Counted from the stretch's first letter, positions 54,674 to 63,375 are shown. The stretch: DNA of 64,000 nt from Croceimicrobium sp963977415 (GCA_963977415.1 CAXBOS010000004.1:62001-126000); one strand, 5' to 3'. The notes: generated by a model from the sequence alone, not told the origin. Made by a program: numbers and translations.

Positions 54674-54703
54674 CCCGTCATTGATAAAGTGACGGGTTTT
54701 TTT
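54674..54703 (+). terminator. terminator after ompH, abutting the murI start
   Basis: Perfect 7-bp stem CCCGTCA/TGACGGG (54674-54680 and 54690-54696), 9-base loop, then T-run to 54703. The murI ATG begins at 54704, directly on the end of the T-tract. Confidence 0.88.
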
Positions 54704-55507
54704 ATGGAAAAAAATAGGCCTATTGGTATTTTTGATTCAGGTGTGGGTGGTTTAACGGTAGCCAAGGCTATTGCCGAACTATTACCGGCTGAGTCTTTTA
54801 TTTATTTTGGCGATACACGTCATGCCCCTTATGGAGATAAGGCTTCTCATACTATTCGTGAATACTCTCAGCGCATCAGTCGCTTTTTAGTGGCACAAAA
54901 CTGTAAGGCTATCGTAATTGCTTGTAATAGCGCATCGGCCGCAGCCTACGAACAATTATGCGCCGACTTTCCTAATATTCCCATTATTAATGTAATTGAC
55001 CCGGCAGTAAAATATATTGCCCAAAGCGAGGCGAGCAAGGTGGGTATTATTGCTACGCGGGCCACGGTTCGTTCCAAGGTTTATGCCCAACGGATTAGTG
55101 CGGCTAATCAAAATCTTACTGTAGTGCAAAAAGCGACTCCTTTATTGGCTCCCTTAATTGAAGAGGGCTTTGCGGGCACCGACGTTAGCAAAGGGGCTTT
55201 GGCGCATTACTTAAATCATAGCAGCCTAAAAAAGTTAAGCGATTTAATTTTAGGTTGTACCCATTATCCTTTATTGGAAGAGGAAATTGCCGCCTATTTA
55301 GGGCCAAAAGTTAGGGTTTTAAATTCAGCAAAGCTTGCCGCTCAGGCTTTGCAGGGAGTTTTAGCATCGCAAGATTTATTGTCCACTTCCGTAGATGCGG
55401 GTAAACGCAGGTTTTACGTCTCCGAAAAAACACCCGCCTTTACCAAAATTGCTAAAATGTTTTTCGGACAAGAAATTCGCTTGGAGGAAAAGTTCTTAAA
55501 ATCCTAA
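54704..55507 (+). CDS. murI: glutamate racemase
   Basis: 267 aa. Supplies D-glutamate for peptidoglycan. Motifs: IGIFDSGVGGLTV with Asp11, VIACNSASAAA with Cys74, and LILGCTHYPLL with Cys185, the two-cysteine acid/base pair. Start placed at ATG 54704; an earlier GTG lies inside the terminator hairpin. The start immediately after a terminator T-tract leaves no room for a 5' leader from its own promoter, so expression likely needs read-through (see findings). The stop overlaps the convergent hydrolase stop by 4 bases. Confidence 0.95.
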   Translation: MEKNRPIGIFDSGVGGLTVAKAIAELLPAESFIYFGDTRHAPYGDKASHTIREYSQRISRFLVAQNCKAIVIACNSASAAAYEQLCADFPNIPIINVIDPAVKYIAQSEASKVGIIATRATVRSKVYAQRISAANQNLTVVQKATPLLAPLIEEGFAGTDVSKGALAHYLNHSSLKKLSDLILGCTHYPLLEEEIAAYLGPKVRVLNSAKLAAQALQGVLASQDLLSTSVDAGKRRFYVSEKTPAFTKIAKMFFGQEIRLEEKFLKS

Positions 55508-56262
55508 TTTAAGAAATCCTTCACGAGATGGTAGACTTCGTCTGGTTTTTGGGCATGTAGCCAATGACCAGCACCTGCTACCGTTTTGATTTCTGCTTGA
55601 GGGAAATGCTCGTATATTACCTCGAAATCTTTTTCCTTGATATACCAAGAATCACCACCGCGTAAGAAAAGTACCGGCCCGTCAAAAAAGGCATTGGGTG
55701 CGAGGCTTTCGCCCACTTTAACGATTTCACGCGCAAGAACGGGGAGGTTAAAGCGCCAGGCGAGCTTTCCTTTACTTTCCCAATAGAGATTTTTAAGCAG
55801 AAATTGTTGAACACCAAATTCAAGCTTGGGGCCAAAAGCTTCGGTGGCTTCTTTGCGACTTTCAATGCTGCTTAAGTCGAGATTTTCTAAGGCTTCCAAA
55901 ACCTCCTGATGATGCGGGCGATAGGCTTTAGGGCCTATGTCGGCCACAATTAATGCGGCTACCATTTCAGGATGGAACACACTAAAAAGCATGGCCACCT
56001 TACCGCCCATGCTGTGACCAAGGATATTAACCTTAGTAAGATTATTGGTTACTAAGTATTCTAGTAAGTCGTTGGCCATCAGTTCGTAGCTAAACTCATC
56101 GCTCTGCGGGCTGCGACCATGATTACGCATATCAAGCAGATGAACGCGGAAATCACTAGCCCATTTCTTAGCCAAGCTTTGCCAATTATCACTCATGCCC
56201 AAGAGGCCGTGCATAATAACTAGATCGGGACCTTCTCCTAAAACTTGTGACCACAACTTCAT
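55504..56262 (-). CDS. alpha/beta hydrolase (YbfF-like esterase)
   Basis: 252 aa from the ATG at 56262; a longer frame beginning 21 codons earlier gives an atypical extension. Alpha/beta-hydrolase fold: oxyanion-hole HGLLG (18-22), MRNHGRSP, nucleophile elbow GHSMGG with Ser84, and catalytic His233 in GAGHWLH. Ligand-side GPKAYRPHHQ is like the YbfF acyl-CoA/ester hydrolases. Cytoplasmic, substrate unknown. Divergent from metG with 125 bases between. Confidence 0.9.
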   Translation of the reverse strand: MKLWSQVLGEGPDLVIMHGLLGMSDNWQSLAKKWASDFRVHLLDMRNHGRSPQSDEFSYELMANDLLEYLVTNNLTKVNILGHSMGGKVAMLFSVFHPEMVAALIVADIGPKAYRPHHQEVLEALENLDLSSIESRKEATEAFGPKLEFGVQQFLLKNLYWESKGKLAWRFNLPVLAREIVKVGESLAPNAFFDGPVLFLRGGDSWYIKEKDFEVIYEHFPQAEIKTVAGAGHWLHAQKPDEVYHLVKDFLN

Positions 56263-56362
56263 AAAATAACTTTTGGCAAAGGTCGTGTATCTTCCTCGAA
56301 AGACCCAATCGATAAGATAGCGCATTCTTAAAATTTATACTGCTCAAGCGTTACTAGATTAG

Positions 56363-56370
56363 TACTTTTG
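56363..56370 (+). promoter_or_regulatory. candidate -7 box for metG
   Basis: TACTTTTG ends 17 bases before the metG ATG. No -33 TTG at normal spacing. Confidence 0.35.
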
Positions 56371-56387
56371 TAGACTAATTTTTTTGC

Positions 56388-58424
56388 ATGTTAAAAGCGA
56401 AACGCTATACGGTTACTGCCGCCCTTCCTTATGCTAATGGTCCTGTACATATTGGTCACTTAGCAGGATGTTATTTGCCTTCTGATATTTACGTGCGCTA
56501 CCTGCGTATGAATGGAGCCGATGTGGCTTTTGTTAGTGGCACAGATGAGCACGGAGCAGCAATTAATATCAAGGCGAAGAGTGAAAACACTAGCCCCCAA
56601 GAAATTGTAGATCGTTATCATAAAGTAATTGGCGATGCCTTGCAGGATGTAGGCATAAGCTTCGATATTTTTTCACGCACTTCTAAAGAAATTCATCACC
56701 AAACAGCACAGGCCTTTTTCACAACCCTTTTGGAGAAGGGTTCCTTAGTTGAGAAAACGACGGAACAATATTTCGATCCAGAGGCGAATCAGTTTTTAGC
56801 CGATCGTTTTATAATTGGTCAGTGCCCCAATTGTAACTTCCCCGAAGCTTATGGAGACCAGTGTGAAAGCTGTGGTAGTACTCTTAATTCTACGGATCTT
56901 ATTAATCCTAAATCGCGTTTAAGTGGAGCCCGTCCAGAGCTAAGAAATACGACCCATTGGTTTTTACCATTAGATCACTTGTCTCCCAAAATAAAGGCTT
57001 ATATCGAAAGTCACAAAGATTGGAAGCCCAGTGTTTACGGTCAGTCTATGAGCTGGCTGGATTCAGGTGATGGTCTGCAAGCGCGCAGTATGACCCGCGA
57101 TTTAGACTGGGGAATCCCCGTGCCTGTGGAAGGTGCCGATGGAAAAGTTTTATACGTTTGGTTTGATGCGCCTATCGGATATATTTCGGCCACGAAGGAG
57201 TTAAAAGGTGAAGCTTGGACCGATTACTGGCAAGATGAAGAAACTAAATTGGTTCATTTTATTGGTAAGGATAATATCGTTTTTCATTGCATTATTTTCC
57301 CTGCTATGCTAATGGAGCACGGCGGTTACCATTTAGCCGATGAGGTTCCTGCCAATGCCTTCTTAAACCTAGAAGGGGAGAAGATTTCTACCAGTCGTAA
57401 TTGGGCAGTTTGGTTGCATGAATACTTAGTTGATTTTAAAGATCAGCAGGATGTTTTGCGTTATGTACTAACCGCTACAGCACCCGAGTCTAAAGACAAT
57501 GACTTCACCTGGAAGGATTTTCAAATTCGCAACAATAGCGAGTTAGTAGCAATACTTGGCAATTTTGTAAATCGAGTATTAGTGCTAATGAATAAATATT
57601 ACGAAGGCGCTTTACCAGAGGCAGGCGAGCTATCTACTGCCGACCAAGAAATACTAGCGAAGCTGAAAGAGGCGCCCAATGAAATTGCCGCATCCTTAGA
57701 GAAGTATCGCTTTAGAGAGGCCTTAAACGCCTTTATGAATTTGGCGCGTGCGGGCAATAAATACCTAGCCGATGAAGAGCCTTGGAAACAAATAAAAGTT
57801 GATCCCATTCGCACGGCAACTATTATGAATATCGCGGCGCAGGTGGCCGCTCAACTGTCTCAATGTATGGAGCCTTTTATGCCTTTTACCGCGGCTAAAT
57901 TGCGCGGTTATTTAGGGATGGATAAAATGTCTTGGGAGAATTTATCTCAACAAGAATTACTCGCCTCAGGAGCAGTGCTTAGTCAGGGCGATTTGCTCTT
58001 TAAAAAGATTGAAGACAGTGAAATTGAAGCGCAGTTAGCGAAATTGGAAGCAAGTAAGAAAGCTAATGCCAAGCCACAATACGAAGCCTTAAAAGCAGAA
58101 ATTACTTTTGAAGATTTCTCTAAAGTAGACTTGCGTGTCGCTACTATTATTGCGGCGGAGAAAATGAAAAAGGCTAATAAGCTATTGCAATTACGCGTAG
58201 ATTTAGGTTTTGAGCAGCGCACAATTATAAGTGGTATTGCGGAGCATTATACTCCCGAAGAAATTATCGGTAAAAAAGTTTCGGTAGTAGTAAACTTAGC
58301 GCCTCGTAAAATGCGCGGCGTGCTTAGCGAAGGGATGATATTAATGGCCGAAAATGCGGCTACAGGCGAATTGGCTTTTTGTGCCACTGATGAACATTTG
58401 CCTAATGGTGCTGTAATACGTTAA
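56388..58424 (+). CDS. metG: methionyl-tRNA synthetase
   Basis: 678 aa class I synthetase. HIGH is exact at 21-24, the zinc knuckle CPNCNFPEAYGDQCESCG lies around 146-163, and the KMSKS-like loop is KISTS (332-336), a known bacterial variant. The C-terminal region (after about 570) is an EMAPII-like OB-fold tRNA-binding domain (DFSKVDLRVATIIAAEKMKKA, PRKMRGVLSEGMILMA), which makes the enzyme dimeric in the family. Followed 9 bases later by the DUF2461 gene. Confidence 0.97.
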   Translation: MLKAKRYTVTAALPYANGPVHIGHLAGCYLPSDIYVRYLRMNGADVAFVSGTDEHGAAINIKAKSENTSPQEIVDRYHKVIGDALQDVGISFDIFSRTSKEIHHQTAQAFFTTLLEKGSLVEKTTEQYFDPEANQFLADRFIIGQCPNCNFPEAYGDQCESCGSTLNSTDLINPKSRLSGARPELRNTTHWFLPLDHLSPKIKAYIESHKDWKPSVYGQSMSWLDSGDGLQARSMTRDLDWGIPVPVEGADGKVLYVWFDAPIGYISATKELKGEAWTDYWQDEETKLVHFIGKDNIVFHCIIFPAMLMEHGGYHLADEVPANAFLNLEGEKISTSRNWAVWLHEYLVDFKDQQDVLRYVLTATAPESKDNDFTWKDFQIRNNSELVAILGNFVNRVLVLMNKYYEGALPEAGELSTADQEILAKLKEAPNEIAASLEKYRFREALNAFMNLARAGNKYLADEEPWKQIKVDPIRTATIMNIAAQVAAQLSQCMEPFMPFTAAKLRGYLGMDKMSWENLSQQELLASGAVLSQGDLLFKKIEDSEIEAQLAKLEASKKANAKPQYEALKAEITFEDFSKVDLRVATIIAAEKMKKANKLLQLRVDLGFEQRTIISGIAEHYTPEEIIGKKVSVVVNLAPRKMRGVLSEGMILMAENAATGELAFCATDEHLPNGAVIR

Positions 58425-58433
58425 ACAAATAGC

Positions 58434-59096
58434 ATGAGTCAATTACATCCTGAAACCTTCGAGTTTTTAAAAAAGCTAGCCGCAAATAACTCAAAAGAGT
58501 GGATGGATGCTAATCGAGCTTGGTATCAAGATATCCGACAAGGCTTAATCAATTTTGCGCAGGCATTAAACGATGCTTTCGCAGAAGTGTACCCAATGCC
58601 AGTAGGGGATATTCGTAAAAGTGTGGCTCGTATTAACAACAACGGAAGGTTTCATCCTAATAAGCCACTTTACAAAGACCATTTCGGATTGATGATGAAG
58701 AGGCGATCCCCGAAACATGTCGACTTTTATATTCATCTAGCACCTGAAACTAGCTTTGTAGGGACAGGTTTGTACCACCCTCCCAAAGAGGCTTTAGATG
58801 CCTTACGTGACTTAATCGCTCAAAAAGGAGGGGTTTTATTGGCGCTTCGGCAGAAGCCAGCTTTTAAAAAACTTTACGGTGACTTTTCAGGAGAGCAATT
58901 GAAAACTTATCCGCGTGGTTTTTCCGCCGATCATCCACAGATTGATTTATTGCGCTACAAAGATTTGATTATTACGCGTGATCTAGCGGCCAAGGATTTT
59001 TTATGGAAGGATGCCGATCTTATGATAAAGGAGTATTTCGCGGCAGCCCAAGATTTTATGGACTTTATTGATGAAGCTTTAGAGCTGCAATTCTAG
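58434..59096 (+). CDS. DUF2461 (TIGR02453) protein
   Basis: 220 aa. Typical family blocks: LHPETFEFLKKLAANNSKEWMDANRAWY at the N-terminus, IRKSVARINNNGRFHPNKPLYKDHF, and PETSFVGTGLYHPPKEALDALR. Soluble cytoplasmic protein of unknown function, widespread in bacteria and fungi. Nine bases after metG, so likely in one transcript; no functional link is known. Confidence 0.88.
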   Translation: MSQLHPETFEFLKKLAANNSKEWMDANRAWYQDIRQGLINFAQALNDAFAEVYPMPVGDIRKSVARINNNGRFHPNKPLYKDHFGLMMKRRSPKHVDFYIHLAPETSFVGTGLYHPPKEALDALRDLIAQKGGVLLALRQKPAFKKLYGDFSGEQLKTYPRGFSADHPQIDLLRYKDLIITRDLAAKDFLWKDADLMIKEYFAAAQDFMDFIDEALELQF

Positions 59097-59155
59097 TAAG
59101 ACTTATCTGAAAGAGGCGTTTGCGGCAATTTAAGCTGACCTAGTACTTTTTTCAA

Positions 59156-60460
59156 TTAGACTCTTTTAACTTGTTCCTCTTCTTCATCTTGTATTTCTTG
59201 CGGCAAGCAAACCGTAAAGGTACTGCCTTTCCCTAATTCACTTTCGGCACTGATGCTACCCCCTTGGGCCTCGGTATAATCTTTACACAACAATAGCCCA
59301 AGACCGCTTCCAAGTTCTTGTTGGGTGCCAATTTTACTTTTGGCATTTAAGGTGAAAAGCTTGCTTAGTTCTTGTTGAGTAATGCCAATGCCTTCATCCG
59401 TTACTTTTATAATTAAGGAATTCTGTTCCACCTTTACCTTTAGTGATATTTTGGTTTGAGAAGGGGAGAATTTAATTGCGTTTTGCAACAGATTGCGCAA
59501 TATAACGGTGGTCATGTTGGGGTCAACAAAAACGCGATGGGTAGATTTATACTCACTTACTAAGCGAATATTTTTAGCTTTAGCCAGCGCTTCCATATGT
59601 TCTAAGGTGGGTCTAAGCCAAGGTCCCAGCATTTGCTCACTCATATTAGTAGTATGGCCATGCAATTGACCTTTCGACCAATGCAGCATATCATCTAACA
59701 TATAAGAAGTACCTTTTACAAGCTTTAATAAATCCTGATTTAAGCTAGCGCGCATGGAGGCATCTAAATCGCCAGCTTCGTTTAATTGCAGGTAACCTTC
59801 AATAGAGGCAAGGGGATTTCTTACGTCATGCGCAAGTATAGAAAGTATTCGGGTAAGATCTTTATTGGAATCTTTAAGCTCTTGCTCTTTGATTAAAATG
59901 TTTTTATGTTGAAGAATAGCACGTTCCTTTTGTTTTTCATAAGCTGATCTTACCATACTAAAAAACATACTTATAAAGAAGGCACCTATAATATAGCTCA
60001 ATACCAGATCTAAGATTCTTACTTCTTGAGAGGGGTATTCGATCACCCTAGATGCATCGACATAAAAAGTATAGATCACAATTGACCCGAAGATGAGTGA
60101 ATGGATAAGGGCCCATATCCATTGAAACTGCGATTTGGTAGTGGCGGAGAGAAAAACTAGGCTAATATAGCTAAGTAACAGGGTGGGGCCTTCGTAACCA
60201 CCATTGAGGAAGAAATTAGTGCCAAGGAACAAGTACCCACAGATAATTACCATCCACCAGGCCCAATAAAAGCGCTTCATGAAGCGAGATAGCCAAAAGG
60301 CAATAGTTAGAATAATTTCTCCAATAATAATAACTAGTACGATATCCCAAAAGCTAAGAAAAATGGCAACGATTAAGGCTGCATTTAAAACTAAAGCAAT
60401 AGCGAAGCAGGTCTTATGAAAAAGAATTTCTCGTAAAGAAAACTCTTCTTCCCTGCCCAT
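59156..60460 (-). CDS. orphan membrane sensor histidine kinase
   Basis: 434 aa from the ATG at 60460; a TTG 12 codons upstream (60496) is an alternative. Six predicted transmembrane helices in the first 170 residues with short loops, then a coiled linker, a HisKA domain (LAHDVRNPLASIEGYL with the phosphorylatable His211) and a HATPase_c domain (ILRNLLQNAIKFSP, VTDEGIGITQQEL, GSGLGLLLCKDYTEAQGG). It has the usual N, G1 and G2 boxes. No response regulator gene is adjacent, so it is an orphan; the signal sensed is unknown. The small membrane protein gene upstream is coupled closely enough to be a candidate partner. Confidence 0.9.
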   Translation of the reverse strand: MGREEEFSLREILFHKTCFAIALVLNAALIVAIFLSFWDIVLVIIIGEIILTIAFWLSRFMKRFYWAWWMVIICGYLFLGTNFFLNGGYEGPTLLLSYISLVFLSATTKSQFQWIWALIHSLIFGSIVIYTFYVDASRVIEYPSQEVRILDLVLSYIIGAFFISMFFSMVRSAYEKQKERAILQHKNILIKEQELKDSNKDLTRILSILAHDVRNPLASIEGYLQLNEAGDLDASMRASLNQDLLKLVKGTSYMLDDMLHWSKGQLHGHTTNMSEQMLGPWLRPTLEHMEALAKAKNIRLVSEYKSTHRVFVDPNMTTVILRNLLQNAIKFSPSQTKISLKVKVEQNSLIIKVTDEGIGITQQELSKLFTLNAKSKIGTQQELGSGLGLLLCKDYTEAQGGSISAESELGKGSTFTVCLPQEIQDEEEEQVKRV

Positions 60461-60510
60461 GAGTTGCTGATAGATATTTACTGCACCTGTGGTCAATTTA
60501 GCAAGGAATT

Positions 60511-60933
60511 TTAGTCGTAGAGGCTGCGCTCGGCTTCTTCTTGAGGCTTATTAGCTGAAGGGGTACGTTCTACCTTTGTTACAAAATACTTAGTAGAGCC
60601 ACGCCAAGGTAAAATACGGTAACGCTCAATATAGTGGAGGTTAATTCTTTCTCCACTAAGGGAAACCTCCTGCAAAAGTTTAATGGTTTGCGCTTCATCA
60701 GATTGGATGGAAAACTCGAAAACTTCAGATAGTTGATTATTGCTACTTACGGCGCCAAAGCTCCGTATGTTTAGCTGTCCTTCCCAAGTTTTAAACATTA
60801 CGCCTTTTTTGCTGAGCTTAATAACCGTGCCAGCACGTACACCTTCTGCGTAAACGCCGAAATAAATAAAGCTTATATATCCTAATCCTGCCAAAAGCAG
60901 AATGCTTAAACTAATCGTGATTGTTTTGCGCAT
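60511..60933 (-). CDS. small membrane-anchored protein, conserved in Bacteroidota
   Basis: 140 aa. An N-terminal helix (about 5-23) anchors a short periplasmic or cytoplasmic domain with YAEGVRAGTVIKLSKKGVMFKTWEGQ, a pattern I recognise in a Bacteroidota family often mislabelled 6-phosphogluconate dehydrogenase. It has no dehydrogenase motif. Continues with VFEFSIQSDEAQTIKLLQE and LHYIERYRILPWRGSTKYFV. Function unknown. Precedes the histidine kinase gene on the same strand, with about 14-50 bases between depending on the kinase start. Confidence 0.72.
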   Translation of the reverse strand: MRKTITISLSILLLAGLGYISFIYFGVYAEGVRAGTVIKLSKKGVMFKTWEGQLNIRSFGAVSSNNQLSEVFEFSIQSDEAQTIKLLQEVSLSGERINLHYIERYRILPWRGSTKYFVTKVERTPSANKPQEEAERSLYD

Positions 60934-61025
60934 GGTTTATTTAAATAAATTCCTAGTTAAACAAAGATACATTTTGTGTTGCCTCCCTTGGCATAGAAAG
61001 AAGGCAATTAATTTTCCTCAAGGCC

Positions 61026-61059
61026 TTTGTCTGTAAAATTTCTTTTTAGTGTTACTTTG
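61026..61059 (+). promoter_or_regulatory. candidate promoter of tRNA-Arg(CCG)
   Basis: TTTG (61026-61029), 22 bases, TTACTTTG (61052-61059), near TTG-N17-23-TAnnTTTG with one mismatch. About 37 bases before the tRNA. Confidence 0.42.
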
Positions 61060-61096
61060 CAGCCCCAATTTTAGGTCGCTGGCCTTCTTGAAATAG

Positions 61097-61168
61097 GGCT
61101 CCGTAGTACAATGGATAGTATGCAAGTTTCCGGAGCTTGAGATGCAGGTTCGATTCCTGCCGGGGCTA
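61097..61168 (+). tRNA. tRNA-Arg (anticodon CCG)
   Basis: A cloverleaf can be drawn. The acceptor GGCTCCG pairs with CGGGGCT (G-U and wobble pairs), the D-stem is GTAC/GTAT, and the anticodon stem CAAGT/GCTTG closes the loop TTCCGGA with anticodon CCG at 61130-61132. The T-arm is GCAGG-TTCGATT-CCTGC. The discriminator is A168; CCA is not encoded. It reads the CGG arginine codon. Confidence 0.9.
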
Positions 61169-61183
61169 CAAATATTTGGAAAT

Positions 61184-61219
61184 AACCCTTGTTAGTCAGT
61201 GGATTAGCAAGGGTTTTTT
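61184..61219 (+). terminator. terminator after tRNA-Arg(CCG)
   Basis: Perfect 8-bp stem AACCCTTG/CAAGGGTT (61184-61191 and 61208-61215), 16-base loop, T-run to 61219. Confidence 0.82.
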
Positions 61220-61643
61220 AGTTTTTACTGAAACTTTTCTTTTATTTGGATGCAGAGAGCTGCATATAATTAACTCTAGATGGTGTAAAGGTAGAAGGAG
61301 AAAAGCTAGTCAATCTTTTAGCAATAACAATAGACTACTTGTTAGGATAATACCGAAAGCTTCATACTCCTAATGCTTAAAGCTTAAAAAGCATTTTAAT
61401 AATGAATCTCTCATTTAAAGTAAGTTATAAGCTTTATTAAATATCATAATTCACAGACCGTATCGATCTTTTGTTCACTCACATACTCTTGACCCTGCTC
61501 GATATAGTCTAAGAAAATTCTCAATATCATGTTATTATTATGAGGACAGTCGCCTCATTTTTGAGCTAATAATGATAAGTGCTGACCAATGGGTTCAAAA
61601 AAGGCTTGCAGTATCTGCATACTATTAAGACCTTTGTGGATTA
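61220..61643. other. AT-rich gap between the two tRNA-Arg genes
   Basis: About 420 bases with no intact gene. It holds one possible relic on the minus strand (listed separately) and a 26-codon plus-strand fragment at 61270-61350 ending NLLAITIDYLLG that is too short to call. No integrase, repeat or attachment-site pair was found. Together with the 170 bases after the second tRNA this is the emptiest part of the window. Confidence 0.6.
61444..61620 (-). pseudogene. possible degenerate small ORF
   Basis: A 59-codon frame starting at ATG 61620 (MQILQAFFEPIGQHLSLLAQK), interrupted by one in-frame TGA at codon 22, then continuing GDCPHNNNMILRIFLDYIEQ and ending DTVCEL before a final TGA. The composition looks protein-like on both sides of the stop. 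I do not recognise the family. Chance is a real alternative for so short a frame, hence low confidence. Confidence 0.25.
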
Positions 61644-61715
61644 GGCCCCGTAGTTCAACGGATAGAATAGAAGTTTCCTAAACTTTAGATAGCAGTTCGA
61701 TTCTGCTCGGGGCTA
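61644..61715 (+). tRNA. tRNA-Arg (anticodon CCT)
   Basis: Acceptor GGCCCCG/CGGGGCT, D-stem GTTC/GAAT, anticodon stem GAAGT/ACTTT with loop TTCCTAA and anticodon CCT at 61677-61679, T-arm AGCAG-TTCGATT-CTGCT, discriminator A715, no encoded CCA. It reads AGG. Very similar in its acceptor and D-arm ends to the CCG gene 475 bases upstream. Confidence 0.9.
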
Positions 61716-61886
61716 CTAAATGGTTGATTTATAGTACTCTACGCTATTGTTTTACCTGATCTGAGCAAAGGATTAAACAATATGAGCCTTAGAGCCATTA
61801 AGGAAGTATAAAGATAATCAATGTACTTTGGCTACTTATCAGAGCCATTTAGTTTTTCATTAACTTTCCAATCTTAAATAATCCCT

Positions 61887-63320
61887 ATGCATAAAAAGCT
61901 ACTTTTCTCTCTTCTTGTATTGGTTTCCAGCACTAGCGCCCTGCTGGCGCAGCCCTATTTGGTAAGCGCGACGCCCCTAGATACCACTTCAAAAATATTC
62001 ATCAACTTCTTTGCGAATGGAAGGGCACAGTATGATGTGGCGAACTATAAAATTATTTACAATACCGTGGAAACAGATGGTATTACTCCTACAACAGCTA
62101 GTGGTATGTTATGTGTCCCCTTGGTGGCTTGTGATAGTTTTGGCTTAGTGTCTTATGATCACGGAACAGTTTTAATGCGCGACGATGTCCCATCACGGAA
62201 TAATTTCGAGTCTACTATCGGAAAGGTCTTTGCCAGTACCGGTTATATCGCTACCATGCCGGATTATTTAGGATTGGGCGATAACCCTGGAATTCATCCC
62301 TACCTTCATGCAGAAAGTCAGGCAACAGCTACCATCGATTTAATTAGAGCCGCGCGTGAATTCTTAGCGTCTAATATGCCCAATATCAATTTAAACGACG
62401 AGGTAATGCTTACGGGTTACTCTCAGGGTGGGCATGCGGCCATGGGCACCGCTAAATACATACAAGATAATAACCTCTTAGGCGAGTTTAACGTTATCGC
62501 AGCGGCGCCGGCTAGTGGTCCTTATAATTTAGCCGGCTCGCAGGCCGATGTGTTTATCCAGGATTTACCCTACAGCAATCCCGGCTATGTAGTTTATCTG
62601 CTTTTCGGAATGAACCGTGCTTATGGCAATATTTTTAATGTGCCTGCCGATATTTTAAAGGCTCCATATGATACCCTTATCCCGCCTTTTTTTAACGGAA
62701 TGTTTGAGATGGATACCGTAAATAATCTTTTACCAGCTAATATTAGTGGTTATTTACAAGATACTGTTTTACAGGCCTTTATTGCAGATACTGTTAACCA
62801 ACAGCATCCTATTTGGCAAGCTTTAAATAATAATAACAATTACGATTGGACTCCCCAAATGCCCTTACGCATGTACTATTGTACTGCCGATGAACAAGTA
62901 AGTTACCAAAACTCGCTTGATGCTGAAGCTGCTATGAATAGCAATGGCGCGCCTAATGTTAAGGCCTTATTTAATGGAAACCTAAACCACGGGGGCTGCG
63001 TTTTGCCTAGTATTGCTGGAGCAGGATTCTTTTTCGATAGTCTAAGTACTTCTTGTACAAGCTTCGTAGGTTTAATGGAAAACACCTTGGCGGAGATGAG
63101 TGTTTATCCTAATCCTACCGATGGAAAGTTGTATTTCGATTTTAGTGGTGAAATTAAAGAATTGAGCATCGCCATTTATAATGGCAGTGGTCAACTTGTT
63201 TTAAGCAGAGTGCAGTCAAGCCAAGATGCGCTGGATATCAGTAATCTACCAGCCGCTCTCTATTTCGTTGAGCTAAGAGATGCAGAGTCGGTGCAACGAT
63301 TAAGAATATTGAAGCGGTAA
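61887..63320 (+). CDS. secreted alpha/beta hydrolase (lipase-like) with T9SS type A sorting domain
   Basis: 477 aa. Signal peptide (MHKKLLFSLLVLVSSTSALLAQ), then an alpha/beta-hydrolase domain (about 30-400) with YDHGT (90-94), the block PDYLGLGDNPGIHPYLHAES, nucleophile elbow GYSQGGHAA with Ser179, and NLNHGGCV near the end as the likely His region. The C-terminal 70 residues (MSVYPNPTDGKLYFDFSG, ALYFVELRDAES, RILKR) are a T9SS type A domain. Similar domain arrays are found in secretory lipases (LIP family-like). It probably acts on lipids or esters outside the cell; substrate not determined. No close partner gene. Confidence 0.85.
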   Translation: MHKKLLFSLLVLVSSTSALLAQPYLVSATPLDTTSKIFINFFANGRAQYDVANYKIIYNTVETDGITPTTASGMLCVPLVACDSFGLVSYDHGTVLMRDDVPSRNNFESTIGKVFASTGYIATMPDYLGLGDNPGIHPYLHAESQATATIDLIRAAREFLASNMPNINLNDEVMLTGYSQGGHAAMGTAKYIQDNNLLGEFNVIAAAPASGPYNLAGSQADVFIQDLPYSNPGYVVYLLFGMNRAYGNIFNVPADILKAPYDTLIPPFFNGMFEMDTVNNLLPANISGYLQDTVLQAFIADTVNQQHPIWQALNNNNNYDWTPQMPLRMYYCTADEQVSYQNSLDAEAAMNSNGAPNVKALFNGNLNHGGCVLPSIAGAGFFFDSLSTSCTSFVGLMENTLAEMSVYPNPTDGKLYFDFSGEIKELSIAIYNGSGQLVLSRVQSSQDALDISNLPAALYFVELRDAESVQRLRILKR

Positions 63321-63340
63321 AGCAAAGAAGAGCAAAAAAT

Positions 63341-63375
63341 AAAGGCCGTCTAAGATTGAATTCTAGACGGCCTTT
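63341..63375. terminator. bidirectional terminator between the hydrolase and ABC-F genes
   Basis: Twelve-bp perfect stem (63341-63352 and 63364-63375, AAAGGCCGTCTA/TAGACGGCCTTT) with an 11-base loop. T-tracts follow on both strands (plus: to 63378; minus: the A-run at 63334-63343), so it can end transcripts from either side. Confidence 0.88.

Noticed and set aside
61270..61350. Plus-strand stretch ending NLLAITIDYLLG, resembling the tail of an XRE-type regulator
   Set aside because: Only 26 codons with no start codon, and the match is to a short, generic sequence; kept as a note only.
61137..61373. 78-codon plus frame starting inside tRNA-Arg(CCG)
   Set aside because: Begins inside the tRNA and crosses its terminator.
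61444..61620. Reading the internal TGA as selenocysteine
   Set aside because: No SECIS-like hairpin next to it, no selenoprotein family pattern, and a decayed frame explains it more simply.
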